DNA of 64,000 nt from Psychrobacillus sp048572895 (GCF_048572895.1 NZ_CP183878.1:558001-622000); one strand, 5' to 3'. Counted from the stretch's first letter, positions 54,459-62,334 are shown. Program-made: numbers and translations. The notes: generated from the sequence alone by a model not told the origin.

Positions 54459-54468
54459 ACAAGTAAAA

Positions 54469-54504
54469 ACAGAAATGCTGAGTTAACAACATTTCTGTCT
54501 TTTT
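54469..54504 (+). terminator. Terminator after the aminotransferase gene
   Basis: A perfect 9-bp stem acagaaatg/catttctgt (54469-54477 with 54490-54498) is followed by CTTTTTG. Confidence 0.88.
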
Positions 54505-54518
54505 GATAATGTAAATGC

Positions 54519-54560
54519 AAAAAGATCTGTTAGCAATAAAACTGCCAACAGATCTTTTTA
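54519..54560. terminator. Bidirectional terminator between convergent genes
   Basis: A perfect 13-bp stem aaaaagatctgtt/aacagatcttttt (54519-54531 with 54547-54559) has A and T tracts on both sides, so it can serve the aminotransferase and the convergent oxidase. Confidence 0.9.
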
Positions 54561-54567
54561 TGATTGA

Positions 54568-55929
54568 TTAATCTTCTAAAAATATTTTTCCGGGATTTAA
54601 TAATCTTTCTGGATCGAATATTTGCTTCATTTGTTTCATATAGGAAACTGCTGCACCATGTTCTCTTTCTTGGAACTTTCTCTTACCAAGTCCGACACCA
54701 TGCTCGCCTGTACATGTTCCACCAACTTCGATTGCTCTTATTGCGAGGGCTTCGTTTGTATACTCTGCTTTTTCAAATTCGCCTTCAACGTTTGGATCAT
54801 AAAGAACAATTGTATGGAAGTTCCCATCGCCGACGTGCCCTAGAACCCCTCCTGTCAATCCAGTTTCATCAATTAGTTCTCGCGCATATACAATAAGTTC
54901 TGGTAACTTCGATATTGGAACGCACACATCTGCTCCTGTATTGGCCATTCCTTTTACATGCTGGTATGCATAGGACATTTCATGGCGTGCTTTCCAAAGT
55001 TCCATTCGCTCTTTAGATCCACTTGCAACATCCCAGTTGTCACAATCTAGTTCGTGCATTAATTGTTCGACAAGCTTTGCTTCTTCCTCAACCGCAGTCG
55101 TGAGACCAGCAAATTCAAAAAATAGCGAATGAGCAACTGGAAGATTATAGTCCCCGTATGCATTCACTTGTGCAATACTATCTGCATCAACTAGCTCCAT
55201 ACGCATGACTGGAATCCCGCTTAGTAAAATAGCCTGAGCGGCTTCAGCACATTCTTTTGGTGTATTAAATGTACATCGTGCTGCTATCGTATGTTCTGGA
55301 ATCCCATGAAGTCGTAAGGTAACTTCAGTAATTATGCCCAATGTACCTTCAGATCCAGCAAATAGTCCTGTCAAATGGTATCCAGAAGATGACTTTTTAG
55401 CAAGTGAACCTGTATGAATTACTGTTCCATCAGCCAAAACAACTTCTAAATCGAGCAGCTGATCTCTCATAGATCCATAGCGAACTGCTGTCGTACCGCT
55501 TGCATTCGTAGCTACCATTCCTCCAATCGTTGCATCTGCGCCTGGATCGATTGGAAACATTAAGCCATGTCGATTTACGAACTTATTTAACTGTAAGCGT
55601 GTAGTACCTGGTTGTACGGTAATCATTAAATCTTCGGGTGAAAACTTTATGACATTATTCATATTTTCAAAGTTAATAGAAATCCCTCTTTGAATTGGAA
55701 TGGCTTGTCCTTCTAAACCAGATCCTGCACCAAATGGTGTGACAGGTACTTTATGCTCACGTGCCACCAGCATTATCGCTTCAATATCTTCTCGTCCTTT
55801 GGGAAAGCAGACGACCTCTGGCTCTACTGGTGTATGAAAAGATTCATCATGGCTATGACGGAACAACTCGTTTTCATTTTGGCTAACAATATCATTTCCG
55901 AGACGCTCTATCAATTTGTGAATAAACAC
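54568..55929 (-). CDS. FAD-binding oxidase, GlcD / D-lactate dehydrogenase type
   Basis: This is a 453-aa protein. GTG 55929 is preferred (AAAGGA about 10 nt upstream on this strand), giving the family-like start VFIHKLIERLGNDI; the frame is open to 55983. The FAD_binding_4 domain has TPFGAGSGLEGQAIP and DPGADATIGGMVATNASGT, and the C-terminal FAD-oxidase domain has HVGDGNFH and GEHGVGLGKRKF. By family it oxidises glycolate, D-lactate or another 2-hydroxy acid. It is convergent with the transporter/aminotransferase genes, and the substrate is open. Confidence 0.9.
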   Translation of the reverse strand: MFIHKLIERLGNDIVSQNENELFRHSHDESFHTPVEPEVVCFPKGREDIEAIMLVAREHKVPVTPFGAGSGLEGQAIPIQRGISINFENMNNVIKFSPEDLMITVQPGTTRLQLNKFVNRHGLMFPIDPGADATIGGMVATNASGTTAVRYGSMRDQLLDLEVVLADGTVIHTGSLAKKSSSGYHLTGLFAGSEGTLGIITEVTLRLHGIPEHTIAARCTFNTPKECAEAAQAILLSGIPVMRMELVDADSIAQVNAYGDYNLPVAHSLFFEFAGLTTAVEEEAKLVEQLMHELDCDNWDVASGSKERMELWKARHEMSYAYQHVKGMANTGADVCVPISKLPELIVYARELIDETGLTGGVLGHVGDGNFHTIVLYDPNVEGEFEKAEYTNEALAIRAIEVGGTCTGEHGVGLGKRKFQEREHGAAVSYMKQMKQIFDPERLLNPGKIFLED

Positions 55930-56118
55930 CTTAAAACATCCTTTACTTATTAAATTTTTTTGATCAACTTCATAAAAGAACAATAAATCATTAAATCCGA
56001 ACGAGGCTCTAAAATCAACGTGATTATAATATTATAAAAGAAAATTCCGAATAATTTAATTATATTTAAAGCATTTCCCACTAGCAAGAAGTAAATTTCA
56101 CTTAAAAGTGTCCCCAAT

Positions 56119-56154
56119 AACTCTCCTTCTGGCCAATGGGTAGGAAGGGGAGTT
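56119..56154. repeat. Hairpin related to the terminator at 19145
   Basis: A 16-position stem with one mismatch (56119-56134 with 56139-56154), sharing ctctccttctg-cca with 19145-19176. No T-run follows and no gene ends nearby, but a gcaagta array follows as at 19217. Confidence 0.75.
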
Positions 56155-56182
56155 TAGTGGTATCGGGAAAAAATTCCATTCC

Positions 56183-56293
56183 GCAAGTAAATCCCCATAC
56201 AGCGCAAGTAAACCAACAGAACCGCTAGTAAACACCTCCAAACCGAAAGTACCGCCTTAGGGAGAGCAAGTATCCGGCAAGTGAGCGCAAGTA
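56183..56293. repeat. Phased gcaagta array, block 3
   Basis: Heptamers (gcaagta, gctagta, gaaagta) start at 56183, 56204, 56224, 56245, 56266 and 56287, spacings 21, 20, 21, 21, 21. The order of variants (third unit gctagta as the fourth at 19280; gagagcaagta late) parallels the blocks at 19217 and 19402, so they share descent. Confidence 0.9.
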
Positions 56294-56420
56294 AATGCAT
56301 TTTGGAAAGCTATAATAATGCATAAGTTAGCAGTTATCCACACCAAAAATTTCATTAAAAAGTTTAAACAAATTCAATAAAAGATGTTTAATCATTTTTT
56401 AACGGGGTATATAAATAGTA

Positions 56421-56784
56421 CAAGGCGGAACTACCGTAGGAAGGGACTGGTAAACTATGTGTTTACAAGAGACTCCAATGGATGATTTGCACAGCCTTGG
56501 CGGAAAATTTGTTTTACTGACGAAAGGTACTCTCGTCGGGAACCGATATATTTAGGTTCCGATCCAACGTGTTTTACCTGAAAGTGAAAGAAAAGTTTTT
56601 TGTGGAAGTGCATCTGAATGTCTGATGTTTTATATCAGACGACCTAACGGCACTTACGAGATGAATTTTAAAATTGTCAGTTTTGGTTTAACTAAGCAAC
56701 ATTAACAAATTTTCCGAGTGTATTCCCTCTTTAGGGAAAGAAGAAAGCGTAGTCCTATTTGGATTACGCTTTTTTCTTTTTTTG
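56421..56784 (+). ncRNA. Candidate structured noncoding RNA of about 360 nt
   Basis: No ORF of note lies here, but there are many nested exact pairings. CAAGGC 56421-56426 pairs with GCCTTG 56494-56499, enclosing TAAAC/GTTTA (56451-56455, 56461-56465). Then come GACGA/TCGTC (56519-56523, 56533-56537), GGAACC/GGTTCC (56539-56544, 56555-56560), and AAGTGC/GCACTT (56606-56611, 56650-56655) enclosing GTCTGAT/ATCAGAC (56620-56626, 56634-56640). It ends in an 11-bp terminator (56745-56755 with 56761-56771) and a T-run. I cannot match it to 6S, SRP, tmRNA, RNase P or a known riboswitch. Confidence 0.6.
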
Positions 56785-56807
56785 CCCTATATACTTATTA
56801 AATACTA

Positions 56808-56882
56808 GGTTCTAAAATAATTTAGAATCATTGTTGGATACCAGGTTCTTGAACAATTCAGGATTCAACGAGAACCTGGTAT
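56808..56882. repeat. aggttct/agaacct hairpin repeat, copies 2 and 3
   Basis: A perfect 12-bp stem ataccaggttct/agaacctggtat lies at 56838-56849 and 56871-56882, with inner sequence shared with 48761. An incomplete copy (aggttctaaaataattta) lies just left at 56808. Confidence 0.78.
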
Positions 56883-56958
56883 CTTTCAAGAAAAAAAGTA
56901 ATTTCCACATACTATTTCTTATCTTGGAATATGAATAAGAAAGAAGTGGGGTGAGGGC

Positions 56959-57933
56959 ATGTCTATCTACGAAAATATTTTTCATTATTATAGAGGACAA
57001 ACGAAAAATAGTTCAGAGGAAACAAACATTTTACAGGTTGAAAATAATGTAACAAAAGCCTTTATAAATGTTTTACAGCATTCATCTCCCGAATTAACTT
57101 CATCCTTTATAAAATTATTTGATTTAAATGCCGTTTCTATGGAAGGTTATGAATATCGATATCAAGTGAGTTCTCCACTTTCCAAACTAACATCTATAGC
57201 TGCAGTAGTAGGTATTGCAGAAAGTAAAAAAGTTAAAGCTGGAACACCTAGACAATATGGAATACCTGATGGAGCGATTATTTCAGATGATATTTCGCTA
57301 TTAATAGAAAATAAAATTGGTTTTAACACTTACCTAGAACTAGAACAATTAGAAAGGCATAAAGGTAATTTTGCACCTGGTCAGTTGATCGCTGATAAAC
57401 CATTTATCTTAACATGGAAAGAAATTCGAAGCTTTTTTATGGAGCAGTACAGGCATTTTGAAACTAAACAAGATTTAGTTACCTGTTTTTTGTTAAGTCA
57501 GTTTGAACAATTCTGCATTATTAACTGTATTGGTGACGTGCAGAAGTCTAAGGAATATTTCTTTTTAAGATTTGAGAAGTCAAAGGCGAGAGAACTTGCA
57601 AGAACTATAGATTCGTATATTTGTAATGATAAAGAATTTGCAGTTGCGGATGCTGGAACGAGTGATGGAATAGGCTATAAAAAAGTAGGGAAAACCAAGT
57701 TTGCTACACTAACAACTGCAAGACAACGGTGTTTAATCTTGCATATTGGAGAGGAGCACCTAAGTTTAGGTTTAGAAACACAAAATAAAATTGATAGTGA
57801 ACTCGGTATTAAGTATCCTAGAAAGGATTATGAAAATACCAAATACCCTCATGAAGCATATATAAGGCTTGAATGGGTAGAGAGTTTTAGTCAAATAGAG
57901 CCGTATATTAAGTTGGCATACCAATCAAGATAG
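56959..57933 (+). CDS. Putative PD-(D/E)XK nuclease-fold protein, orphan
   Basis: This 324-aa protein starts at ATG 56959 (GGGTGAGG upstream). The core holds IPDGAI, then SLLIENKIGF and LEQLERH: Asp104 and Glu117-x-Lys119 with a following Gln, the layout of a PD-(D/E)XK nuclease site (inference from pattern). The N-terminal 80 residues and the C-terminal half are not recognised; ARELARTIDSYI and the Cys-containing middle may form a second domain. It stands alone, preceded by a hairpin repeat, so it might be a stand-alone defence or restriction-like enzyme. No methyltransferase or helicase partner is nearby. Confidence 0.6.
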   Translation: MSIYENIFHYYRGQTKNSSEETNILQVENNVTKAFINVLQHSSPELTSSFIKLFDLNAVSMEGYEYRYQVSSPLSKLTSIAAVVGIAESKKVKAGTPRQYGIPDGAIISDDISLLIENKIGFNTYLELEQLERHKGNFAPGQLIADKPFILTWKEIRSFFMEQYRHFETKQDLVTCFLLSQFEQFCIINCIGDVQKSKEYFFLRFEKSKARELARTIDSYICNDKEFAVADAGTSDGIGYKKVGKTKFATLTTARQRCLILHIGEEHLSLGLETQNKIDSELGIKYPRKDYENTKYPHEAYIRLEWVESFSQIEPYIKLAYQSR

Positions 57934-58014
57934 TAAAGTAAAGTTGGGTACTCGAGTTTCGAGTTGGGCACCAGTTTACCGAACAAAGTCAGAATTCAAC
58001 GAAACCTGGAAAAC

Positions 58015-58070
58015 GCGTCTCTGTGATAGAAACAACTCCGCAGAATTCTGACAATTAACTACAATTCAAA
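58015..58070. repeat. Dispersed repeat family 2, copy 6
   Basis: gcgtctctgtgatagaaaca is followed by the agaattctgacaattaacta block. A degraded aggttct hairpin (about 57966-58009) directly precedes it, so the two repeat types are neighbours here as at 48584-48797. Confidence 0.75.
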
Positions 58071-58185
58071 GGATCATCAAACAAAACCTCTAGCATTGAG
58101 GCCTTACGTCTTTATTGTTTACATTTAAAGAATTTTAGATGAAACATTGTTGAGCGAAGGTGAGACATTTCGCTTGAGGGTTCTA

Positions 58186-59217
58186 CTAAAATTTATTATT
58201 ATCTGCTAAAAATTTTGCATAATTGATTGTGTTTCTTGCTACATCTAATTCTCCGTTAAATATTACTGGTATTCCCGGTCTCCAATTCACTTCAAATAAC
58301 CAAATTCTCTGATTTTCATCCATTCCAACGTCAATTCCTAGTTCATCCAAGTAAAAATCATCATATAAAGAATCAAAGTGTTTAGCAAAGCTTACTGAAA
58401 AGTACTCAAGTGTTTTTTTTACATTAATCCATTCATTACCAAACTCTATTTGCAAAAAAGGATCAGGAAACGCAGTAAAACCTCCGCTACCTAAATTTGA
58501 GGTTATGCTTCCCAAAGCTCCTATACGAGGGTAAATAGATGTGGTCATCCACTCACCATCTCCATTTTTTTGAACATGCAAGCGGAAGTCGAAGACCTGG
58601 CCAGATTTTATTCGACTTGATATAAATTTTTGAATGATATATTCTTCATCCTGTATTTTAAGTAATGCAAGGTCTATTAAGTCTTGTTTACTGCAACTTA
58701 AAATCTTACCTGAATCATTTGTTTTATATTTGTTGCCGTCTTCTTTTTCAATAAAAAGGATACCCGACCCTCTACTCCCAGAAACAGGCTTTATAATAAC
58801 TTGATCATGTAATTCAATCATATCAAGTAAATCTTTTTCACCCCTAAATTGGATTGTCGGAATTAAATAATGTTTAAACTCTTTTCCTTTCTTAATTTTG
58901 TTTTGCACTTCGGATTTATCTCCAATGGAATGACTTGTAAATGGAATTCTTTTAGATAAGTAATCTATGGTTCGTTCTGCTTCGTCAGTTAGTGGGTAAC
59001 TTGCATTATAAATGGCATCTGGAAAAGGATATTCTTTTTCCATCCATTTACCATTCTCATAGTATTTTCCTAATATTTTTTTGTTCTTGATATCAACTTT
59101 ACCAGGTGTAAAGTAAAAAAAATCTACACCTTCTGCTTTTGCTACTACAGCATATGCATATGCCTTCTTTACTTTCTCAGGTTCAGCTCTATGATGCAGC
59201 ATACCAATTAAGGTCAT
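58186..59217 (-). CDS. YheC/YheD-family ATP-grasp enzyme (spore-coat associated)
   Basis: This 343-aa protein shows the YheC/D pattern: a start MTLIGMLHHRAEPEKVKKAY, then DAIYNASYPLT, the ATP-grasp lysine segment VIIKPVSGSRGSGI, EYIIQKFI, FDFRLHVQKN and the metal site IWLFEVNWRPGIP. Family members in Bacillus are called endospore coat-associated, and ATP-grasp chemistry implies a carboxylate-amine or related ligation. It is the last gene of a minus-strand operon with a CotZ-like protein and a second ATP-grasp enzyme. The ribosome binding site GGGAG lies about 11 nt upstream. Confidence 0.88.
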   Translation of the reverse strand: MTLIGMLHHRAEPEKVKKAYAYAVVAKAEGVDFFYFTPGKVDIKNKKILGKYYENGKWMEKEYPFPDAIYNASYPLTDEAERTIDYLSKRIPFTSHSIGDKSEVQNKIKKGKEFKHYLIPTIQFRGEKDLLDMIELHDQVIIKPVSGSRGSGILFIEKEDGNKYKTNDSGKILSCSKQDLIDLALLKIQDEEYIIQKFISSRIKSGQVFDFRLHVQKNGDGEWMTTSIYPRIGALGSITSNLGSGGFTAFPDPFLQIEFGNEWINVKKTLEYFSVSFAKHFDSLYDDFYLDELGIDVGMDENQRIWLFEVNWRPGIPVIFNGELDVARNTINYAKFLADNNKF

Positions 59218-59263
59218 TTCTTTCTCAACTCCCTATTTTTTCACTTCATATATTTTAAATTAA

Positions 59264-59704
59264 TCACCATTTGTCCCCAATATTAATACTTAGACGATTT
59301 ACTAATTTTGGATCAATGCACTGTACACTGCAAAAGTTTTGTATAGACGCAATTACAATAGTATTCGTTTTTTCTAGTCGATAAGGAACGTGCTTTGTAT
59401 CTGTATAATTACCCTCTACATCCATTGGACATAATAATGATAAGTAAACAAGCGAGTTGACTATGTTCTCAATTCGAAAGAAGCGTGTTCTATACGAAAC
59501 TTGGGAAGTGGAGGTTATTCCATAAGCAAAAAAAGGTTCATAAGTAGTGGATGTATACAATACAATTGGAATAGTTTCACGCAGGATACCTTTGAATATT
59601 GCTAGCTTAGCCTTGTTCTGTGTATCATTAATTGTTCTCAATATAGATTCGAAACTATTGCTTGATTCGGTTTCATTATTTTTTTCTTGTTCGCTCTCAC
59701 TCAT
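59264..59704 (-). CDS. CotY/CotZ-like spore coat protein, Cys-poor
   Basis: This 146-aa protein has an AAAGGAG ribosome binding site upstream. Segments line up with CotZ as I recall it: ETIPIVLYTS (DTVPFAIFTS), TRFFRIENIV (TVFFRVERV), LVYLSLL (CATLSLL), YRLEKTNTIVI (FRLEKTNYCI) and FCSVQCIDPKLVNRL (FCAINCLNPRLINR). CotY/CotZ proteins form the disulfide-rich spore crust. This one has only three cysteines, and the N-terminal Cys-rich region is replaced by an acidic Glu/Ser/Asn stretch. Two ATP-grasp genes flank it, so covalent modification may replace disulfide cross-linking (inference). Confidence 0.82.
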   Translation of the reverse strand: MSESEQEKNNETESSNSFESILRTINDTQNKAKLAIFKGILRETIPIVLYTSTTYEPFFAYGITSTSQVSYRTRFFRIENIVNSLVYLSLLCPMDVEGNYTDTKHVPYRLEKTNTIVIASIQNFCSVQCIDPKLVNRLSINIGDKW

Positions 59705-59722
59705 TTTTTTTCACTCCTTTTT

Positions 59723-60940
59723 TTAAATAGGTTCAATATAAAAACGAATTACCTTTGCCGCTTCTTTAGCAATACTAATGGCTTTTTCTTTATTGACTGA
59801 AGAAGCTAAGATATATCCATATCGATCTCCCATTGATAAAGGCGGATGAAGTATTTTTCCTTTCTTAGGCTTTATAAAGACCTCCTCTACACCTGGTAGC
59901 CTTGAACAAATTTTTCTACCAGTTACTTTTATCAATGTACCAGTAGAATCACTCGTTAAATACTGTGCATATACAAACTTTTTATATTTTCTTTCCAATT
60001 TAGGCTCTTGTCCTAAAAATATCTTTATTGTCTCTTCGACTAAATTAAATCCATACGCTATTTCAATTATTCTATTCATTGCTCCCCCTGAAATGCGAGG
60101 ATTTATCTCTATTAATTTCCATTCGTTATTTACTAGGCGCATTTCTAAATGACAAGATCCATTATCCATTTGAAAACGTTTTAAAATAGAGCAAACAGTT
60201 TCATATATTTTGTTATGGAAATCTACATCCATATCCGCCAACAGAGTATAACCAGTTACGATAAAACGTTCAAAAAGCTTAATATCTTGTTCAAGCACTG
60301 CTATTATGTGAACTTCTCCCTTGTACACACAAGCTTCTATTAAGTATTGAGGACCCTCTAAATATTCCTCTATTAATATCTCATCGCTTCCTTTGTCCAA
60401 AAAACTATTTATACACTTCATTAATTGTTTTTCATCACGGACTAATAAAACATCTTTGGATCCAGAAGAAATTGGGGTTTTCACAATTAGGGGGAGATAG
60501 CTTTTTTGTCGAGCAATAAAGGTCTCTAATGAATCCTCTTTATTATAGGTTTCAAAGTATGGAGAGACGGGAAGATCCTTTAATAATTCACGGGTCATGA
60601 CTTTATCCTCCATTTTTTCTAATGGATCAGGAGGAACTTTGGTTATATTTAATTCCCTAGATAACTTTGCTGCTACATGGACATAAGGATCAATAAAGCT
60701 TAAAATCGCCACTACTTTTTTACCTTGTTCTTGTATTCCTCTTATACATACCTTTAATAAATTTTCATTAGTCAAATCCGTTAAAATCATTTGGTGAACT
60801 TCGGGGAAATCAACTCTGTTTTCAAGGTAAATTTCTCTGTCGGTAAGTAACACAGTAAAAAAGCCAAGTCTCGCAGCCGCTTTAAGTGCTTCTCTGCTTG
60901 AACCGGATTTGTTACTTCCGACAATTATAATTGTCTTCAT
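59723..60940 (-). CDS. ATP-grasp ligase of biotin-carboxylase-like type
   Basis: This 405-aa protein starts at ATG 60940 and is first in the operon. An N-terminal Rossmann-like domain (IIIVGSNKSGSSREAL) is followed by an ATP-grasp domain: PLIVKTPISSGSKDV, EEYLEGPQYLIEACV and the metal/active-site stretch HLEMRLVNNEWKLIEINPR with GGAMNR. The C-terminal region (about 310-405) is like that of amino-acid ligases. Chemistry would be ATP-driven ligation of a carboxylate. The gene for a CotZ-like protein follows after 18 nt, making that protein or a spore peptide a candidate substrate. Confidence 0.85.
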   Translation of the reverse strand: MKTIIIVGSNKSGSSREALKAAARLGFFTVLLTDREIYLENRVDFPEVHQMILTDLTNENLLKVCIRGIQEQGKKVVAILSFIDPYVHVAAKLSRELNITKVPPDPLEKMEDKVMTRELLKDLPVSPYFETYNKEDSLETFIARQKSYLPLIVKTPISSGSKDVLLVRDEKQLMKCINSFLDKGSDEILIEEYLEGPQYLIEACVYKGEVHIIAVLEQDIKLFERFIVTGYTLLADMDVDFHNKIYETVCSILKRFQMDNGSCHLEMRLVNNEWKLIEINPRISGGAMNRIIEIAYGFNLVEETIKIFLGQEPKLERKYKKFVYAQYLTSDSTGTLIKVTGRKICSRLPGVEEVFIKPKKGKILHPPLSMGDRYGYILASSVNKEKAISIAKEAAKVIRFYIEPI

Positions 60941-61063
60941 AATCTATTTTCATCAACCTTTCATTTGCTCGCCTTTGGTGGCAACTTTGTTATTTGTAAT
61001 AGTATATTCAAATGCTACTTGGCATAATTGGGTCTACTATGGTTTAAAGTTGTAATATATTAG

Positions 61064-61155
61064 ATTTGGGTAATGGCGATGGTAGGTTAACTTTAAGATT
61101 CTCTGATTGGTTCGAAAAAATAATATGGTTAGACAAGAAAACTAAGATGATTTAG
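61064..61155 (+). pseudogene. Remnant of a SAM-dependent methyltransferase gene
   Basis: About 30 in-frame codons read ILDLGNGDGRLTLRFSDWFE and IIWLDKKTKMI before a stop at 61153-61155. This is motif I of a class I methyltransferase, with the usual G-C-G replaced by G-N-G. There is no start and no downstream domain. The rest of 60941-61276 holds nothing else recognisable. Confidence 0.7.
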
Positions 61156-61276
61156 GAGGTAGCAAGAATATGTAAGGATCTGCTCTCGAATTAGAACAGC
61201 ACCTAATAGTTTTGGATAGGGATAATAACTTGATAAAATCAAACTCTATTATTTTATTAGAAACAAACAAAAAAGA

Positions 61277-61309
61277 GAGGCATTAGACGATTCAATCGTC
61301 TAATACCTC
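61277..61309 (-). terminator. Terminator-like hairpin oriented to the minus strand
   Basis: A 15-bp stem with one mismatch (61277-61291 with 61295-61309) has an A-tract on its left, so it reads as an intrinsic terminator on the minus strand. No minus-strand gene ends here, suggesting a lost gene or an unannotated minus-strand RNA between 61310 and 61560. Confidence 0.6.
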
Positions 61310-61317
61310 GTTAAAAA

Positions 61318-61382
61318 GCGTTCCTGTGTTAGGAACAATTCTACTTTATTTTGATAATAGACTACAATTTACTATTAAATAA
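61318..61382. repeat. Dispersed repeat family 2, copy 7
   Basis: gcgttcctgtgttaggaaca is followed by ataatagactacaatttact and a hairpin (aactaacgctctc ... gtgttagttgt), the same arrangement as copy 3 at 47162. Confidence 0.78.
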
Positions 61383-61563
61383 GCGAACGACAACTAACGC
61401 TCTCTGATAGGTAAAGTGTTAGTTGTAGTTTGCCTTGATAAATTTCATATGACTCATGGTAGATAATTATCAATCATATATTCTGACTATTATTTTCTAT
61501 TCCATTTTCAGGAGGATTCTCCTGCTTTATGTCGAATTACAGTATATGGAATAGAGGGATAAT

Positions 61564-62097
61564 GTGGGATCATTAACAGCAGAACAAAAAAAAGAATTAA
61601 TTGTTATTGCGGAAAAATCATATCTTCTGGCAGTAAAAGTAAGGAGAGAGAATGGTGATTCATTCGATGTATATGGCAGTAAAGGTCATCCACTAAAGGA
61701 TAGCTGCTATAACGTCTCTAGTTTGATTTATCATATAGTAAAAAATGAATATGGATTAACAAATGAAGATAACAAAGTTTATGATTGCTTAATTGTATTA
61801 GGTGAAGGTACATCTACATATACTAATTCTCATTATATTAATAAAGTGTGTGGAGAGTATATTGACGCTAGTATTGGACAATTTAACGATCAAATTAGTG
61901 ATTTAGAGCTATCTCCTTATGATAACAATGAACAGTATTATAAAGAAATTAAAGAAAAAGAACCCTTGGATACTGATGCTATCAGAGAAGAAATTGATGC
62001 ATATGAGTTTTACAGCGGTATTCCACAGTCATTAAAACTAAAACCTGTAAAAAAACAAAGTTTCATAGGAAAGTTTATGAGTAAGATATTTCTTTAG
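61564..62097 (+). CDS. Small protein with possible Cys-His-Asp triad, unknown function
   Basis: This 177-aa protein starts at GTG 61564 with AGAGGGA upstream; the overlapping ATG is out of frame. No signal peptide or membrane helix is seen. Cys48 (KDSCYNVSSLIYH), His90 (NSHYINKV) and Asp101 (EYIDASIGQF) are spaced as in transglutaminase/papain-fold proteins, whose typical last strand reads like iDxTxxQF. This is a pattern-level inference. The C-terminus is basic (KPVKKQSFIGKFMSKIFL), perhaps membrane-associating. A terminator follows at 62236. Confidence 0.65.
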   Translation: MGSLTAEQKKELIVIAEKSYLLAVKVRRENGDSFDVYGSKGHPLKDSCYNVSSLIYHIVKNEYGLTNEDNKVYDCLIVLGEGTSTYTNSHYINKVCGEYIDASIGQFNDQISDLELSPYDNNEQYYKEIKEKEPLDTDAIREEIDAYEFYSGIPQSLKLKPVKKQSFIGKFMSKIFL

Positions 62098-62235
62098 ATA
62101 TATGAAGGATTTACCTTAAACAATGTATCCCTCTTATATTATAGAAAAGTAGGGTCACCTTCGGCAGATACGGAGTCGTAGGTATCAGTTTATGACTATT
62201 TAGCTTATGCACTGCAATTTCATATGAATTTATAG

Positions 62236-62272
62236 GAATCCTCAATCAATAAATTGTTGGATTCTTTTTTTT
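62236..62272 (+). terminator. Terminator after the small triad protein gene
   Basis: gaatcc/ggattc (62236-62241 with 62259-62264) with an inner caat/attg pairing is followed by eight T's. Confidence 0.75.
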
Positions 62273-62334
62273 GTATAAATATGAAATATTTAAGTCGTCA
62301 TATAATGGTGCCCCCACCATGGTCGTGAAGAAAA

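Noticed and set aside
54564..54896. 110-aa plus-strand frame opposite the FAD oxidase
   Set aside because: Lies wholly within the well-supported oxidase gene on the other strand; no ribosome binding site.
56421..56784. RNase P RNA, tmRNA, SRP RNA or group I/II intron
   Set aside because: Diagnostic core segments of each (for example the P4 region of RNase P, the tmRNA ends, domain V) were not found.
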